Numbered from the stretch's first letter, positions 1 to 9,098 are shown. The stretch is DNA of 64,000 nucleotides from Streptomyces spiramyceticus (GCF_028807635.1 NZ_JARBAX010000002.1:558001-622000), one strand, 5' to 3'. Made by a program: numbers and translations. The notes: generated from the letters alone by a model not told the origin.

Positions 1-1083
1 GCCGGCGGCGCACGGACATGCGATGAGCAGCATGGTCATCGCACGCCGGGGGTCACCGGTGAGCAGGTAGGTGCCGGCCGCCAGGGCGAAGGAGACCGGG
101 ACGAAGCGGCGGGTGAAGCGGGTGGCCACGGTCTGGATCGGCGCCCGGTCGGCCTGCGCCTCCTCCACCCGGCTGATGATGCGGCCGACCGTGGTGTCAC
201 GGCCGACGGAGGTCGTGCGGATGGTGAGCGAGCCGTTGGTGAGGATGGTGCCGGCATAGACGTCGGCGCCCTCACGCACATACACCGGGAGGGCTTCGCC
301 TGTGATGGCCGCCTGGTCGACCAGTGCCTCCCCGCTGACGGCGGTGCCATCCACGGGGATCCGGTGATGCTCGTACACAGCAACCAGGTCGCCTGCCTCG
401 ACATCCTCCAGCGCCACCTCGATCTCGACGCCGTCGCGTACGAGCCACACCCGCTCCTCGCCGACGCTCAGCAGCTCCTCGATGGCCCGCCGGGTGCGGC
501 GCAGCGTCAGGGTCTGCAGGAACTCGCCGATGTTGAGCAGCCACAGCACGGTCAGTGCCACCACGTTCTCCCGCAGCACCAGTGAGATCACCGTCGCGGC
601 GGTGACCAGGGTGTCCGTACCGGGGAATCGGCGGCCCAGCACGGTGTGCGCCGCCCCGCGGAAGAAGGGCAAGCCGCTGAACACGGTGGCGACGCGCAGG
701 AGATCGAGCGGAGCACCGCTCGACCAGGGCGGGCGGCGCAGCAGGAGTCGGTGCACGGCTACGAGGGCGAGTACCGCACCGCCGACGACCAGCCGGGCGA
801 CCTCGCCCGTGGACGAGTCAGGTGTCGCACGGCTCGCTTTGGCCACGGCAGACGGTGGAGGCGCCTCCTCCAGTGCGGACACCAGCCGGTCTACGTCCAG
901 GCGGTCGGGCGCGACCCAGACCACCACACTCCCTGTACGGGGAAAGATCCGCAGAGCCCGGAAGCCTTGTACGTCGGCGAGACGATCATCGACCAGTCCG
1001 GCGCAGCCGGGCCGGGCCTGCAGCCACGGCACGACCAGCCGCACCCGGCCTGCGGCAACAGAGCGCACGACGATGTCAGACAT
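1..1083 (-). CDS. Heavy-metal P1B-type ATPase, 3' part outside the window
   Basis: Metal cation exporter of the inner membrane. The frame is open from ATG at 1083 to the window edge (361 codons). It reads an N-terminal domain of about 70 residues that lacks a CxxC motif, a transmembrane region, the actuator motif AITGEALP, and ends just after IACPCAAG, the Cys-Pro-Cys metal site of transmembrane P1B ATPases. The phosphorylation motif DKTGT, the ATP-binding domain and the stop lie beyond base 1. The first 70 residues look like the degenerate HMA-like domain of mycobacterial CtpC/CtpG-type pumps. It starts 2 nt after the PacL/DUF1490-like gene, so the pair is surely co-transcribed. Which metal it exports cannot be read; the partner favours zinc or another divalent ion. 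Confidence 0.88.
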   Translation of the reverse strand, partial: MSDIVVRSVAAGRVRLVVPWLQARPGCAGLVDDRLADVQGFRALRIFPRTGSVVVWVAPDRLDVDRLVSALEEAPPPSAVAKASRATPDSSTGEVARLVVGGAVLALVAVHRLLLRRPPWSSGAPLDLLRVATVFSGLPFFRGAAHTVLGRRFPGTDTLVTAATVISLVLRENVVALTVLWLLNIGEFLQTLTLRRTRRAIEELLSVGEERVWLVRDGVEIEVALEDVEAGDLVAVYEHHRIPVDGTAVSGEALVDQAAITGEALPVYVREGADVYAGTILTNGSLTIRTTSVGRDTTVGRIISRVEEAQADRAPIQTVATRFTRRFVPVSFALAAGTYLLTGDPRRAMTMLLIACPCAAG

Positions 1084-1085
1084 GA

Positions 1086-1427
1086 TCAGTGTTCGTGGTC
1101 GTGTGCATGGCCCTCGACTTTCACCGCGGACGGCGGCGGAGTCTCCTCACCCAGCGAGGACCGGGCCTCGGCCAGCATGTCCCCCGCCTTGAGCCGAGCC
1201 TCCTCGGCTGCGGAGCCGAGCCACCGGCTCGCCACGATGCCGCCGGCGATACCACCGACGAGCGCCTGGCGAACAGCAGGTTTGACCGTCGGCGCGGCTT
1301 TGGCCGCACCTCGGAAAATCAGTCCACCGACCACGCCGGAAACGGCGAAGTGCGCCACGCGACCTGCGGCCGCACCGACCAGAGCAGCGGGATGCATTGG
1401 GCGCTTCTTAAAGAGGTACGCCCCCAT
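1086..1427 (-). CDS. PacL/DUF1490-like partner of the metal pump
   Basis: Small membrane protein of 113 residues beginning MGAYLFKKRPMHP. It has a Gly/Ala-rich hydrophobic stretch (about residues 20-65), a charged helix, and a His/Asp tail ending GHAHDHEH. This matches the DUF1490/PacL family, whose mycobacterial member PacL1 (Rv3269) sits beside ctpC, binds metal through its C-terminal His/Asp motif and helps the pump. I chose ATG at 1427 because an AAGG-type ribosome site precedes it; the open frame extends upstream to 1478. The C-terminal tail is the likely metal-binding site. Family and context agree well. Confidence 0.75.
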   Translation of the reverse strand: MGAYLFKKRPMHPAALVGAAAGRVAHFAVSGVVGGLIFRGAAKAAPTVKPAVRQALVGGIAGGIVASRWLGSAAEEARLKAGDMLAEARSSLGEETPPPSAVKVEGHAHDHEH

Positions 1428-1440
1428 CACCCAACCTTTT

Positions 1441-1611
1441 TTAATTGTGGACCGGTGGACAGCTACGCGGCAATCCACCTACGGGCCGCTCGATGGTCTG
1501 AAAGAGAAGCTCGGCGATGGCGGCGCGGATGACTTCGGACACGGGCCTGTTCTCAACGCTAGCGACGGTGGCCAGCGCCTCGGCCTGGTCCGTGGGCAGG
1601 CAGACTGTCAT
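1441..1611 (-). CDS. Small ribbon-helix-helix-like protein
   Basis: A 56-residue frame beginning MTVCLPTDQAEALATVAS, followed by VSEVIRAAIAELL, the pattern of ribbon-helix-helix DNA-binding proteins and antitoxins. The ribosome site is weak. The 190 bases upstream on the same strand hold pieces of coding sequence in two other frames (a segment with TIDTDAFVVSQ and one with SVAVAGQLVTADSLAYAVLG), so this may be the end of a larger broken gene rather than a free antitoxin. No toxin gene is evident beside it. Confidence 0.4.
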   Translation of the reverse strand: MTVCLPTDQAEALATVASVENRPVSEVIRAAIAELLFQTIERPVGGLPRSCPPVHN

Positions 1612-1901
1612 GGCTTTCAATGCGGCCGGCGAGCAGCAACGCATAGTGGTCCGGCGAGATGCCGATCTGGTCAGTGAGGCGCTGAGCGGGCCGAGCACCG
1701 CGTAGGCGAGGGAGTCGGCGGTCACCAGCTGGCCGGCCACTGCGACGGACACGTCCAGGTCGGTTGCGATGTCCGGCAGGATTCTGGCTGACGACGAAGG
1801 CGTCGGTGTCGATCGTGACGGTCCCGATCGCGAGGCGCCAGAGGGCAGGGGGCACGCCGGACTCGATTCCTTTCCGGTCCGTGGGGGGACGGCATTCCCG
1901 G

Positions 1902-2582
1902 TTACCCGGCTCGGGTATTGCTGCGGGCGAGGATGTGGTGGGGCGGTTCGATGCCGTCCGGGAGGAGGGGGTCGGCATCAGGCTCGCCCCACGTAGCGGT
2001 CAGCGGCAGGACGCCTGCCCAGATGCCGAGGGCGGCGTCGGGTCCATCGCCGTCGTCGGGGCCACCGGTGCGTATCTTGACCGACGCCTCCTCCAGGGAA
2101 AGGGCAAGCAGCGCGGTCGCCGCCAGTTCCTTGCGGTTCGGCTGCCGTGCGTAGTCCCACTGTCCGGGTGTCGCGTGCTCGGTCAGGCAGCGCAGGCCCG
2201 CCAGCTTCTCCTCCGCGTCCGTGACGAGGCGTGGCACGCCGTAGATCATCGCACTGCGGTAGTTGACGCCATGCTCGAACACCGAGCGGGCGAGGACCAG
2301 GCCGTCCACATGCGTGACGGTCACGCACACCGCCGCCTTGGGTGAGGCGACCAGGCTGCGGCTGGCGACCGAGCCGTGGAAGTAGAGGTAGCGGCCGTCA
2401 TTGCCGTAGACGGTCGGCACAACCATGGGGATTCCGTCGATGACGACCCCGAAGTGGCAGATGAAGCCTGTCTCCAGGATGGCGTCGAGCTGTGCGCGGT
2501 CGAGGCTTCCCTGCTCGCGCAGGCGGCGATGGCGGGTGCGGTCGGTCTCCGGGAGCGCGGAAGCGAGTTGCTTGTTGTTCAC
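1902..2582 (-). CDS. Pyridoxamine 5'-phosphate oxidase-fold flavin-binding protein
   Basis: About 226 residues of an FMN-binding split barrel of the NimA/flavin-nucleotide-binding type. Typical stretches are GFICHFGVVIDGIPMVVPT, YLYFHGSVASR and the later NYRSAMIYGVPRLV. Members reduce or bind small molecules through FMN or F420; the substrate is unknown. GTG at 2582 is preferred because GAAAGAG lies 7 nt upstream and homologues start near this point; an ATG at 2621 would add 13 residues. The gene stands alone, with decayed genes on both sides. Confidence 0.8.
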   Translation of the reverse strand: MNNKQLASALPETDRTRHRRLREQGSLDRAQLDAILETGFICHFGVVIDGIPMVVPTVYGNDGRYLYFHGSVASRSLVASPKAAVCVTVTHVDGLVLARSVFEHGVNYRSAMIYGVPRLVTDAEEKLAGLRCLTEHATPGQWDYARQPNRKELAATALLALSLEEASVKIRTGGPDDGDGPDAALGIWAGVLPLTATWGEPDADPLLPDGIEPPHHILARSNTRAG

Positions 2583-2849
2583 GTCGGCTCTTTCGCAGGT
2601 GTGGATCGTCGAGGACGACACGAAGTGGGCGTCAGCGGGCTGACGCTTTGAGCTCCGCGGGGCGAGCTGTGGAGTGCTGCCTCCGGTCGGCCGGGCATGG
2701 GCAACCGGCGCCTCAGCCGGGCATGGCGGTGGGCAAGGCCGGTTTGAGTGCCGAGCCTCGGTACGCGCCGCACACTAACGATATCCACTGCCTCGGCGCC
2801 AGAAATCAACGAAATCAGTTCTGGATGGGCCGAGCCAATGCGGAAATAC

Positions 2850-3115
2850 TTGCCGGACGCTGTCGGCGCCCCGCTGGGCGTAGGCGGCGCTTACGCACCA
2901 CCGCCGTCGACCTGGACCGGCGACCAACTGGTCCTCTATGCCGACGGCCTTGGTCGAGACCCGTGACCAGGACATCGACACCCGCCTGAGTACCCTCCTC
3001 ACCCTCCTCGACGGGCCCACACCGCAACCTGGAGGACACCTGTGACCACCTCTTGGAGTCCCTCCGCCAGCCCCGACGACCACGACGACGTCGCCCCGCT
3101 CATCGCCCACAATCG
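2850..3115 (+). pseudogene. Remnant of a SpoIIE/PP2C-type phosphatase C-terminus
   Basis: Pieces in successive frames read the end of a PP2C/SpoIIE phosphatase: APLGVGGAY, then TGDQLVLYADGL, then ETRDQDIDTRLSTLLTLLDG, then a DDHDDVA-type tail. At least two frameshifts separate them and nothing upstream encodes the PAS/GAF or catalytic start. Intact relatives in Streptomyces are multi-domain regulators of anti-anti-sigma factors. This is a dead tail only. Confidence 0.65.
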
Positions 3116-3257
3116 CCGCTGGGCCCTGGCCGTCAGGCGAAACGGATCGTCCTCCAGCTGGCTCTCCTGCGATGCGCTGGGGTGGTTCGGAGCCGTCGCG
3201 AAACGAGGGCGTCGGCCTTCCGGCTCTCCCTGTTGATGTCGTCGGCCGCCAGGGCGA

Positions 3258-3745
3258 CTAGACGCCTTCTCGGACTCGGGCCTTGGTCGTCTCGCCGTAC
3301 TCGACGAGGCGACCAGTGTCCGGCTCACGCTCACATACGTCAGGGAACTCTGCCCCCGGCCACGGACGTTCTCGACCGGGTCGCTGCGGAACGCCCACTT
3401 CATCTCGGGCTCCATCGCCCAGGGGAACATACGCCGTACGAACGGGGTGCAGAGCAGGGTGACCACGACGGCCACCGCGATGGTCAGGAAGATCTCGCCG
3501 AGCGGGGTGGAGAGCCAGGTGTACGTGTCGAACAGCCCGGCGCAATCGGCGCCCTTCACCAGGAAGCCGTGCAGCAGACAGCCGCCGAGGGTGCCGGCGC
3601 CGAGCACCGTGAACCACATCTTGGCGCGGGACCCAGGACAGGAAACAGGCCGTCAGGACCAGCGAGCAGCCGAAGAGGGCGAAGGTCTCCCCGTGAAAGT
3701 CGACACCCGGGACCGCGCTGGCCCACGGCCACGTTGGGTTCGAGC
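3258..3745 (-). pseudogene. Remnant of a membrane acyltransferase (acyltransferase 3-like)
   Basis: The minus strand reads PWASAVPGVDFHGETFALFG in one frame, then MWFTVLGAGTLGGCLLHGFL and LSTPLGEIFLTIAVAVVVTL in another, followed by MEPEMKWAF and a charged tail (CEREPDTGRLVEYGETT) in a third. These are the last membrane helices of a multi-span acyltransferase-3 family protein. The N-terminal majority is missing and at least two frameshifts are present, so it cannot be functional. Confidence 0.6.
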
Positions 3746-4047
3746 GTGAGTTGAATCCTCATCACACGCTCGACGAAGAAGCCCGAGGCATCACCCCGGG
3801 GCTTCCCTGTCGCCCAACCAGTTACGGCACGCGCGCCGCTGATCCCATCAGTCGAACAATGGGGGCCATCTCGCCGACCGAAGGCGAGACCTGACCGACG
3901 TTTTCCGTTCGGCCGGTCTTGGCTGCGCGCCATGCCCAAGGGTCCGGGGCCGGAACGTCAGACGTGGCGGCGGCGCTGCTGCGGGCCTTGGCGGTCGAGG
4001 ATGCGGCCGAACCCGGTCGCGTCCAGTGTCCGAGATCCCGTGACACG

Positions 4048-4398
4048 TCACCGACTCCGCCGTCCCCGCCGCAACCATTCGACCAGCCAGGACGCGACGA
4101 AGAAGACCGGGAGCGAGATCCCCACCAGCACCGCGGCCCCGGTGAACGCGCTCGACAGGAATCGGCCGCCCAGCTGGGCCACGCCACGGTAGTAACCCAC
4201 CACAACAACCATCAGCAGCACATACCCACCGACCGCGGTGCCGACCACGAGGCGGATCAGCCCCGGCCAGCCCTGCCTCCCGGCACGCCCGGGTGCGGCC
4301 GGCCTTCGACGCTGAATGCGCAGACCCAGGGCCAGGAACCCCATGACCAGCACGTAGCCGCTCAACATGAGCCCGATGTTCAGTGAAAGAGGGAGCAC
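4048..4398 (-). CDS. Small membrane protein (DUF6256-like)
   Basis: A 116-residue protein with three hydrophobic segments: about residues 5-27 (LNIGLMLSGYVLVMGFLALG), 48-68 (VVGTAVGGYVLLMVVVVGYY) and 82-105. It ends in a basic tail, LRRGRRSR. The composition matches small Streptomyces membrane proteins that I recall as DUF6256, but the family name is tentative. It lies 36 nt downstream of another small membrane-protein gene on the same strand, so the two are probably one transcript. Confidence 0.6.
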   Translation of the reverse strand: MLPLSLNIGLMLSGYVLVMGFLALGLRIQRRRPAAPGRAGRQGWPGLIRLVVGTAVGGYVLLMVVVVGYYRGVAQLGGRFLSSAFTGAAVLVGISLPVFFVASWLVEWLRRGRRSR

Positions 4399-4434
4399 CC
4401 TACGCGCCGTGCCTTCCGATCCGTCGGCACGCCA

Positions 4435-4671
4435 TCACGGCGCGTCCCGGAGCAGGAAGTGCCAGCCGCGAACGAAGGTGTGCCAGCCGAACCACAACCA
4501 GAAGGCGAACAGCGCCCATCGGCCGACGGGGTAGCGCATGACCGCGCGCATGGCATCGCTGAGCGTGGGAAACGCGTCGTCGGCCCGGACGAGGGTGATT
4601 CCCTCCCAGGCGAACACGGCGCCGAACAGTACCGCCCAGACGAGATACCCGATCACCGGATGCTCTGCCAT
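4435..4671 (-). CDS. Small membrane protein (DUF6186-like)
   Basis: A 78-residue protein, MAEHPVIGYLVWAVLFGA..., with two membrane segments, one near the N-terminus and one around WALFAFWLWFGWHTFVRGW. It has the look of DUF6186 proteins of Streptomyces, which have no known function. A ribosome site, GGGGAGG, precedes the ATG at 4671 by a usual distance. It is first in a two-gene unit with the membrane protein at 4048-4398. Confidence 0.65.
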   Translation of the reverse strand: MAEHPVIGYLVWAVLFGAVFAWEGITLVRADDAFPTLSDAMRAVMRYPVGRWALFAFWLWFGWHTFVRGWHFLLRDAP

Positions 4672-4777
4672 CGCAACCTCCCCACGCTCAGGTGCGCTTC
4701 CGCGCCGGACCGGAGCGGGCAGCCGAGCTGATCATCCGTCATGACGGGCGTGAGGCGACGGATGCGAGAGCCGGAAC

Positions 4778-5635
4778 TTGGCGGCCTGTCGTACAGGAGG
4801 AGAGCAGGAGGCGGCGCGGCGTAGCGTCTACTACCGCGCGTTGGTGCCCTTCAAAGAGGCGTTCCTCCAGCTGAAGCATGTGGACTTGGCGGAGCTGGCT
4901 GACATTGGGGAGCTTGCTGCGGCGGGACTGCCGGACGTGCAGCTGCGTCGGATGAGGCTGGACGCGGTGGACGCGGTGGACGCGGTGGGCGCTGTAACTG
5001 CGGTGGCGGGCAGCGCGATCGCCGCAGCCGGTGCCGGTGCGGCCACATACGCAACGGTGGGTGCTTTCGCGACCGCGTCGACCGGGGCGGCGATATCCGG
5101 CCTGTCCGGGGCTGCGGCCAGCAGTGCCACGCTCGCCTGGTTGGGCGGCGGCGCGGTGGCCGCGGGCGGAGGAGGCGTGGCCGTCGGCACTGCGGTGCTC
5201 ACGGGAATCGTTGCGACCCCGGTCGTGCTGACCGCAGTCGGCCTCCTGGAGTGGAAGTCGCGGCGGTTGCGGCGCGACCAGCGTGAGAACGCGGCCGGGG
5301 TGGCCCGGGCATCCGCCGAACTCGCCGTGGCCGAGGCCAGGGCGTCCGCCGTGTGCGAACGCAGTCGCCAGATCCGGCACGTGCTGGACCGCCTGCGCGA
5401 CGAACTGCAGCTCAGGCTGCCGGGCCTGCGCACCATGCTGGAAGGCGGGGACGACTACGCCGTCTACACGCCGTCCCAGCGCGGCGAGGTTGCCGTCCTG
5501 GTTGCGCTGGCGAGCACGGCGACCACTGTCATGTCTGCACCGCTCGCTGACGAGGACGGCCAGGTCACCGATGTGTCCAGGCTGGTCGTGGAGGACGCCT
5601 TGGCCCGGCTGCAGTCGCTGATGGTCGCCGGGTGA
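4778..5635 (+). CDS. Gly/Ala-rich membrane-hairpin protein, first gene of a two-gene module
   Basis: About 285 residues if the TTG at 4778 is used. A strong AGGAGG lies inside the first codons, so a later start (for example GTG 4844) is possible. After an amphipathic N-terminus come three long Ala/Gly runs (residues 65-165) containing ATLAWLGGGAVAAGGGG and GTAVLTGIVATPVVL, then a coiled-coil-like acidic/basic region (170-225). I have seen the AWLGGG...AGGGG motif in uncharacterised bacterial proteins; it looks like a glycine-zipper membrane hairpin. The stop overlaps the next start by 4 nt (GTGA), so the two genes are translationally coupled. Function unknown. Confidence 0.65.
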   Translation: MAACRTGGEQEAARRSVYYRALVPFKEAFLQLKHVDLAELADIGELAAAGLPDVQLRRMRLDAVDAVDAVGAVTAVAGSAIAAAGAGAATYATVGAFATASTGAAISGLSGAAASSATLAWLGGGAVAAGGGGVAVGTAVLTGIVATPVVLTAVGLLEWKSRRLRRDQRENAAGVARASAELAVAEARASAVCERSRQIRHVLDRLRDELQLRLPGLRTMLEGGDDYAVYTPSQRGEVAVLVALASTATTVMSAPLADEDGQVTDVSRLVVEDALARLQSLMVAG

Positions 5636-7046
5636 ACGGTCGGCGGCGAAGGCAGGGCCCAGCACGGGTGCCGCTGCCAGGTGGCGCGTTCGCGGCTGCC
5701 TGGGCAGCGGCCGACCCGGCGGGCCGACGGCTGGCACAAGCCACTGTGGAGACCCTGCGGACCAGGGACACCGTGGCCCGGCTGGCGGCCCGGTATGCGA
5801 ACGTCACCAACGAACAGCGTGCCGGGCATCTCTTCGAGGTGATGCACGCACTGTCTTTCAACCAGGCAGCGATCACCCAGGACTCCCCGCTGCGTGCGGT
5901 GGTCACCGAGGGGGGAGCCGGCGGCTCGCATATCGCTCCCGCGGACCTGAAGATCGTCAACGGGCGCCGGGTGGTCGCGCAGATTCGGGCCAAGCTCTTC
6001 CAGAGCTCCCCGGCAACCGCGTCCAGTTCGCCCGCAGCCACTACACGGGGATGCAGCGGCTCCTCGCCGCCGACAAGCTGGAAGCCGTTGGGGGGGCAGC
6101 TGCTCGACAAGCGCCTGACCATGTCGCCCGACGGCATCCGATACGAGGATTACCGTGATGCCCGCGCCCAGCTGACCGACCGGCTCCGCGCAGAAGGCGT
6201 TCAGGGCCGCGGCATCAGCCTCCGGGAGACACACCGAGCCGCGCGTTCCCCGCTGAAGTGGGCCAACAGGCAACTCGCCGGCGCGAGCGCGCGGCAGATA
6301 TCCGGCGCTACCGCAACCGCCGCTGCCGCAACCGCGATTGGTACAGGCGTGGTGGAGGCGGCCCGTGCGGCGGCTCGGATTCGTGCCAGGGAGACGTCGG
6401 CGTCGGTGGCCGCGCTGACAGCGGCGGGAAGCGCCGTCGGCCGGGCGGCCGTACAGTCAGGCGCCCAGGCCGCCCTGCGAGAAGCCGTCAGGGTGGCCGC
6501 CAAGGCTGGATCCCTGCCGGCAGCCCTGGCCTGCGCGACCCTCGCATCGGCAGTCGCGCAAGCCGCACACAAGGTGGCAGAGGCGGGGCTGGACCTCGCC
6601 CGCGGGGAAACCGACGCACAAGAATTCGCGGAACGTGCCTGCCGTCCTCGGAGCTCTCGTCGGCGGCCTCGCCGGCGGCGGCCGCTGCAGTCATCACCCA
6701 TGGACTCCAGGTGGCTCTCGTCGCCGCCCACGCGGATCGAGTGGACGAGACCCGCCTGGCACTACTTGAACAGGAGGTGGCGACCGCTGTTCTCGCCGCC
6801 GAGTCACTGCGCGCCACAACCCAGGCACTGGGGGCCGAACGCAATAGCTTCGCAGCGGAGAACGTCCTGCCCCGGATCGGCCGCACCCAGGCCGCACTGG
6901 CCGCCGGTCACCTGACCTCAGCCCTCACTGAACTGGCTGACGTAACAAGGGCCTTCGGCGGGCAGCCGATCTACGGCACAGTGAATGACTTCGACGCCTG
7001 GATGACCGACCGCGCGGCGACACTCACACTCGACCCCAACTGGTGA
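5632..7046 (+). pseudogene. Partner of the membrane-hairpin protein: nuclease-like head, Ala-rich tail, several frameshifts
   Basis: Coupled to the gene above through GTGA. The first part contains RAGHLFEVMHALSFNQAA, HIAPADLKIVNGRRVVAQIR and AKLF. The spaced D...QxxxK pattern resembles PD-(D/E)xK nucleases, but this is my inference. The gene is broken. At about 6010-6090 the sense passes into another frame (NRVQFARSHYTGMQRLLAAD) and back to QLLDKRLTMSPDGIRYEDY. At about 6640-6700 it shifts again (VPAVLGALVGGLAGG, then AAAAVITHGLQVALVAAHAD) and ends at 7046 with LTLDPNW. The intact protein would have been about 470 residues. Either the gene is decaying or the assembly has indels here. Confidence 0.6.
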
Positions 7047-7348
7047 CGGCCCAGGCCGGCATCGCGGACAGCACCGAGCCGGGTCGCAGAGCCTGCAGCG
7101 GTAGAGCACGGGCTGGTTCAGGAGATCGGCACGGGAAGGAAACTGTATGTGGGCCTCACGCTGTGGCTTGAGTAGGCGTCGGCCGGGCAGGCAGTGGTGG
7201 GTGGACGGCGGTCTCCGCCAACTCCGCTCAGTGGAAAAGAACTTCGTCGCCCGGGCGGGCCACCACCTAGCTGTGCAGACGGCGACCTTTCCATGCCGCC
7301 GATACACTCCTGCAGCTTCTACATTTTGTTGAACTTCAGGAGGCAGTG

Positions 7349-8113
7349 ATGAACAGACCCCCGCACCAGCCGCCGTATCCAGGTCCGCCGTATCCCGGTC
7401 CGCCCTATCCCGGCCCGCCGAGGGACCAGCTCAAGGCAAGTCACAAGACCGTCCTGGGATGCGGCGGCATGTTCGCCGCCTTCCTCATCCTGGCAATGAT
7501 CACAGCGGCATGCCAGGGCCCCACGACGAAGATAAAGACAAAGCCGGGCCCCACCGTCACGGTCACCAAAACCGCGCCGGCCGCGCCGTCGAAGAGCAAA
7601 GATCCGCGCCCCTCGATGCCCAAGGTCATCGGCGAGACCTTCGAAGGCGCGGAGGAGGCCGTCGAGGACCTGGTGGACGCCGACCTCGTGGCGTACAGCG
7701 CGTACGAGGACGTCACTCTCCCCAAGGAACACGGGCGGTGGCTGGTGTGCATCCAGGGGCCCAGCGCGGGCTCCGGTCTCGTGCCCAAGCGTGCGAAGCC
7801 CAAGGTGTACCTGGCCGCCCCGGGGGTGAAGTGCCCAAAGGTGACGGGCAAGAGACTCCACCCGAAGCCCACCCCGAAGCCGGAGCCGGAGCCGGCACCC
7901 GAGCCGACCGAGGACAGCGGGTCGAGCACCAGCACCGGCGGAAGCACCAGCACGGGCGGCAACACCGGAGGCAGCACGGGCGGCGGGCAGTCCGGGGTTC
8001 AGTTCGGCCGTTTCTGCTCGCCCGTAGGAGCGCGCGGCACCACCACTGACGGACGTCCGGCCAAGTGTTTCGCCGGAAGCGACGGACGCGCCCGCTGGGG
8101 ATACGGCAGCTGA
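7349..8113 (+). CDS. Membrane-anchored PASTA-like protein with proline-rich head
   Basis: A 254-residue protein. A Pro/Gly-rich start with a repeated YPGPPYPGPP unit is followed by one membrane span (about residues 35-57, VLGCGGMFAAFLILAMITAA). An outer region VIGETFEGAEEAVEDLVDAD...VCIQGPSAGSGL resembles a single PASTA domain. Then come a KPTPKPEPEPAPEP linker, a Ser/Thr/Gly run, and a Cys-containing tail FCSPVGARGTTTDGRPAKC common at the ends of actinobacterial surface proteins. AGGAGG at 7338-7343 fits ATG 7349. Likely cell-wall facing; ligand unknown. Confidence 0.75.
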   Translation: MNRPPHQPPYPGPPYPGPPYPGPPRDQLKASHKTVLGCGGMFAAFLILAMITAACQGPTTKIKTKPGPTVTVTKTAPAAPSKSKDPRPSMPKVIGETFEGAEEAVEDLVDADLVAYSAYEDVTLPKEHGRWLVCIQGPSAGSGLVPKRAKPKVYLAAPGVKCPKVTGKRLHPKPTPKPEPEPAPEPTEDSGSSTSTGGSTSTGGNTGGSTGGGQSGVQFGRFCSPVGARGTTTDGRPAKCFAGSDGRARWGYGS

Positions 8114-8318
8114 TCTACCTCTGATCTTGGCCAGCGCTCCGCCCTTCAGGGTGGGGGTGAAGGCCATCCTTGGGCCGGAGGCGCGGAGCCGGAGGGCTCT
8201 GCGCCTGCGTGGTGACGGTCACTGCAGGGACGGCCGCGCCGACGCCCCGAACTGGCCAGCGGCATGACCGCCGCGCGCCCCGTTTGCCCCAGCGTGATGA
8301 TCAAGGGAGCCTGGTTGC

Positions 8319-8837
8319 ATGCGCTGGGGCGAGTTCGAGCAGGCGGCACCGGAGATCGCCGCACGCGCGCATGGCTCGTTCAAGCGTTTCGGCTTCGTTC
8401 TGGTCGGAACCATCCGTCAGGACGGGACACCCCGGATCAGCCCGGTTGAAGTGCATGTCGTCCGGCACCAGCTGATGCTCGTAATGATCGCCGGATCACG
8501 CAAGGCACACGACCTTGCCGGCGACCCCCGCCTGGTGCTGCAGACTCCGGTGACGAACGCCGGTAACCCCGGGTGCGAGATCAAGCTGCGCGGGCGCGTG
8601 ACGGACGCGGATGAAACGCAACGCGAGGCGACCGCTGCTTCGATCGAGGCAACGAGCGGGTGGCGTCCTCACGACTCCTGGCGCTTCTTCACCCTCACCC
8701 TCGACAGCGCAAGCTGCATCGAGTGGAACGAGGACGAAATGACCTTGAAGCGTTGGGATCAGGAGCACGGATTGCGACCGACCGAGCGACGCCGCCTGGA
8801 CATGGAGACAAGTCGCTACGTGCCGATGGAAGACTGA
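8319..8837 (+). CDS. Pyridoxamine 5'-phosphate oxidase-fold protein, possibly F420-dependent
   Basis: 172 residues of a split-barrel flavin/deazaflavin protein. GFVLVGTIRQDGTPRISPVE, HDLAGDPRLVLQTPV and CEIKLRGRVTD are typical of the F420/biliverdin-reductase branch. It differs clearly from the split-barrel protein at 1902-2582, so the two are not a recent duplication. ATG 8319 has AAGGGAG upstream. The physiological substrate is not readable. Confidence 0.8.
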   Translation: MRWGEFEQAAPEIAARAHGSFKRFGFVLVGTIRQDGTPRISPVEVHVVRHQLMLVMIAGSRKAHDLAGDPRLVLQTPVTNAGNPGCEIKLRGRVTDADETQREATAASIEATSGWRPHDSWRFFTLTLDSASCIEWNEDEMTLKRWDQEHGLRPTERRRLDMETSRYVPMED

Positions 8838-8879
8838 AGGGCCCAGGGTGCCTCCGTCGCAGCCAGGGCACCCCGCGGC

Positions 8880-9056
8880 CGGGGACAGGTCTATGTCGAA
8901 CTGACCGGCGGGCCGCTGGACGGGCTGCTCCTGGACGTCACGGGCTGGACGCCAGACGAGATCGACACTGCAGTCGGACCTGGACGCGTCGGCCAAGCAG
9001 CGGCACACCGCTCAGCGGGTCTTCGACCGGCTCGTCGACGGCACGGTGCCCGAGTA
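8880..9056 (+). pseudogene. Frameshifted scrap, phage-like and transposase-like pieces
   Basis: One frame reads GQVYVELTGGPLDGLLLDVT, then the sense moves to a second frame, SDLDASAKQRHTAQRVFDRL, ending at the stop at 9054. The second piece resembles the AKQRHTA motif near the start of IS21-type IstA transposases. The two pieces may come from different genes joined by deletion. No start codon or function can be assigned. Confidence 0.35.
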
Positions 9057-9059
9057 AGC

Positions 9060-9090
9060 CGCCTTGGGGCGCCGGAAGCGCCCCAAGGCG
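9060..9090. terminator. Hairpin between converging units
   Basis: Perfect 13-bp stem, arms 9060-9072 and 9078-9090, loop CGGAA. It sits 9 nt past the stop of the minus-strand secreted protein gene (9099) and just after the plus-strand scrap, so it can end transcription from both sides. No U-tract follows, as is usual in Streptomyces. Confidence 0.75.
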
Positions 9091-9098
9091 AACCCCCG

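Noticed and set aside
1..404. Plus- and minus-strand frames of 60-120 codons over the start of the window
   Set aside because: The P-type ATPase frame, open to the edge, explains the region; the other frames lack sense.
7321..7420. Tandem CCGTATCCAGGTCC-like repeats resembling a CRISPR or microsatellite
   Set aside because: They encode the YPGPP repeats of the membrane protein's proline-rich head; no spacer structure.
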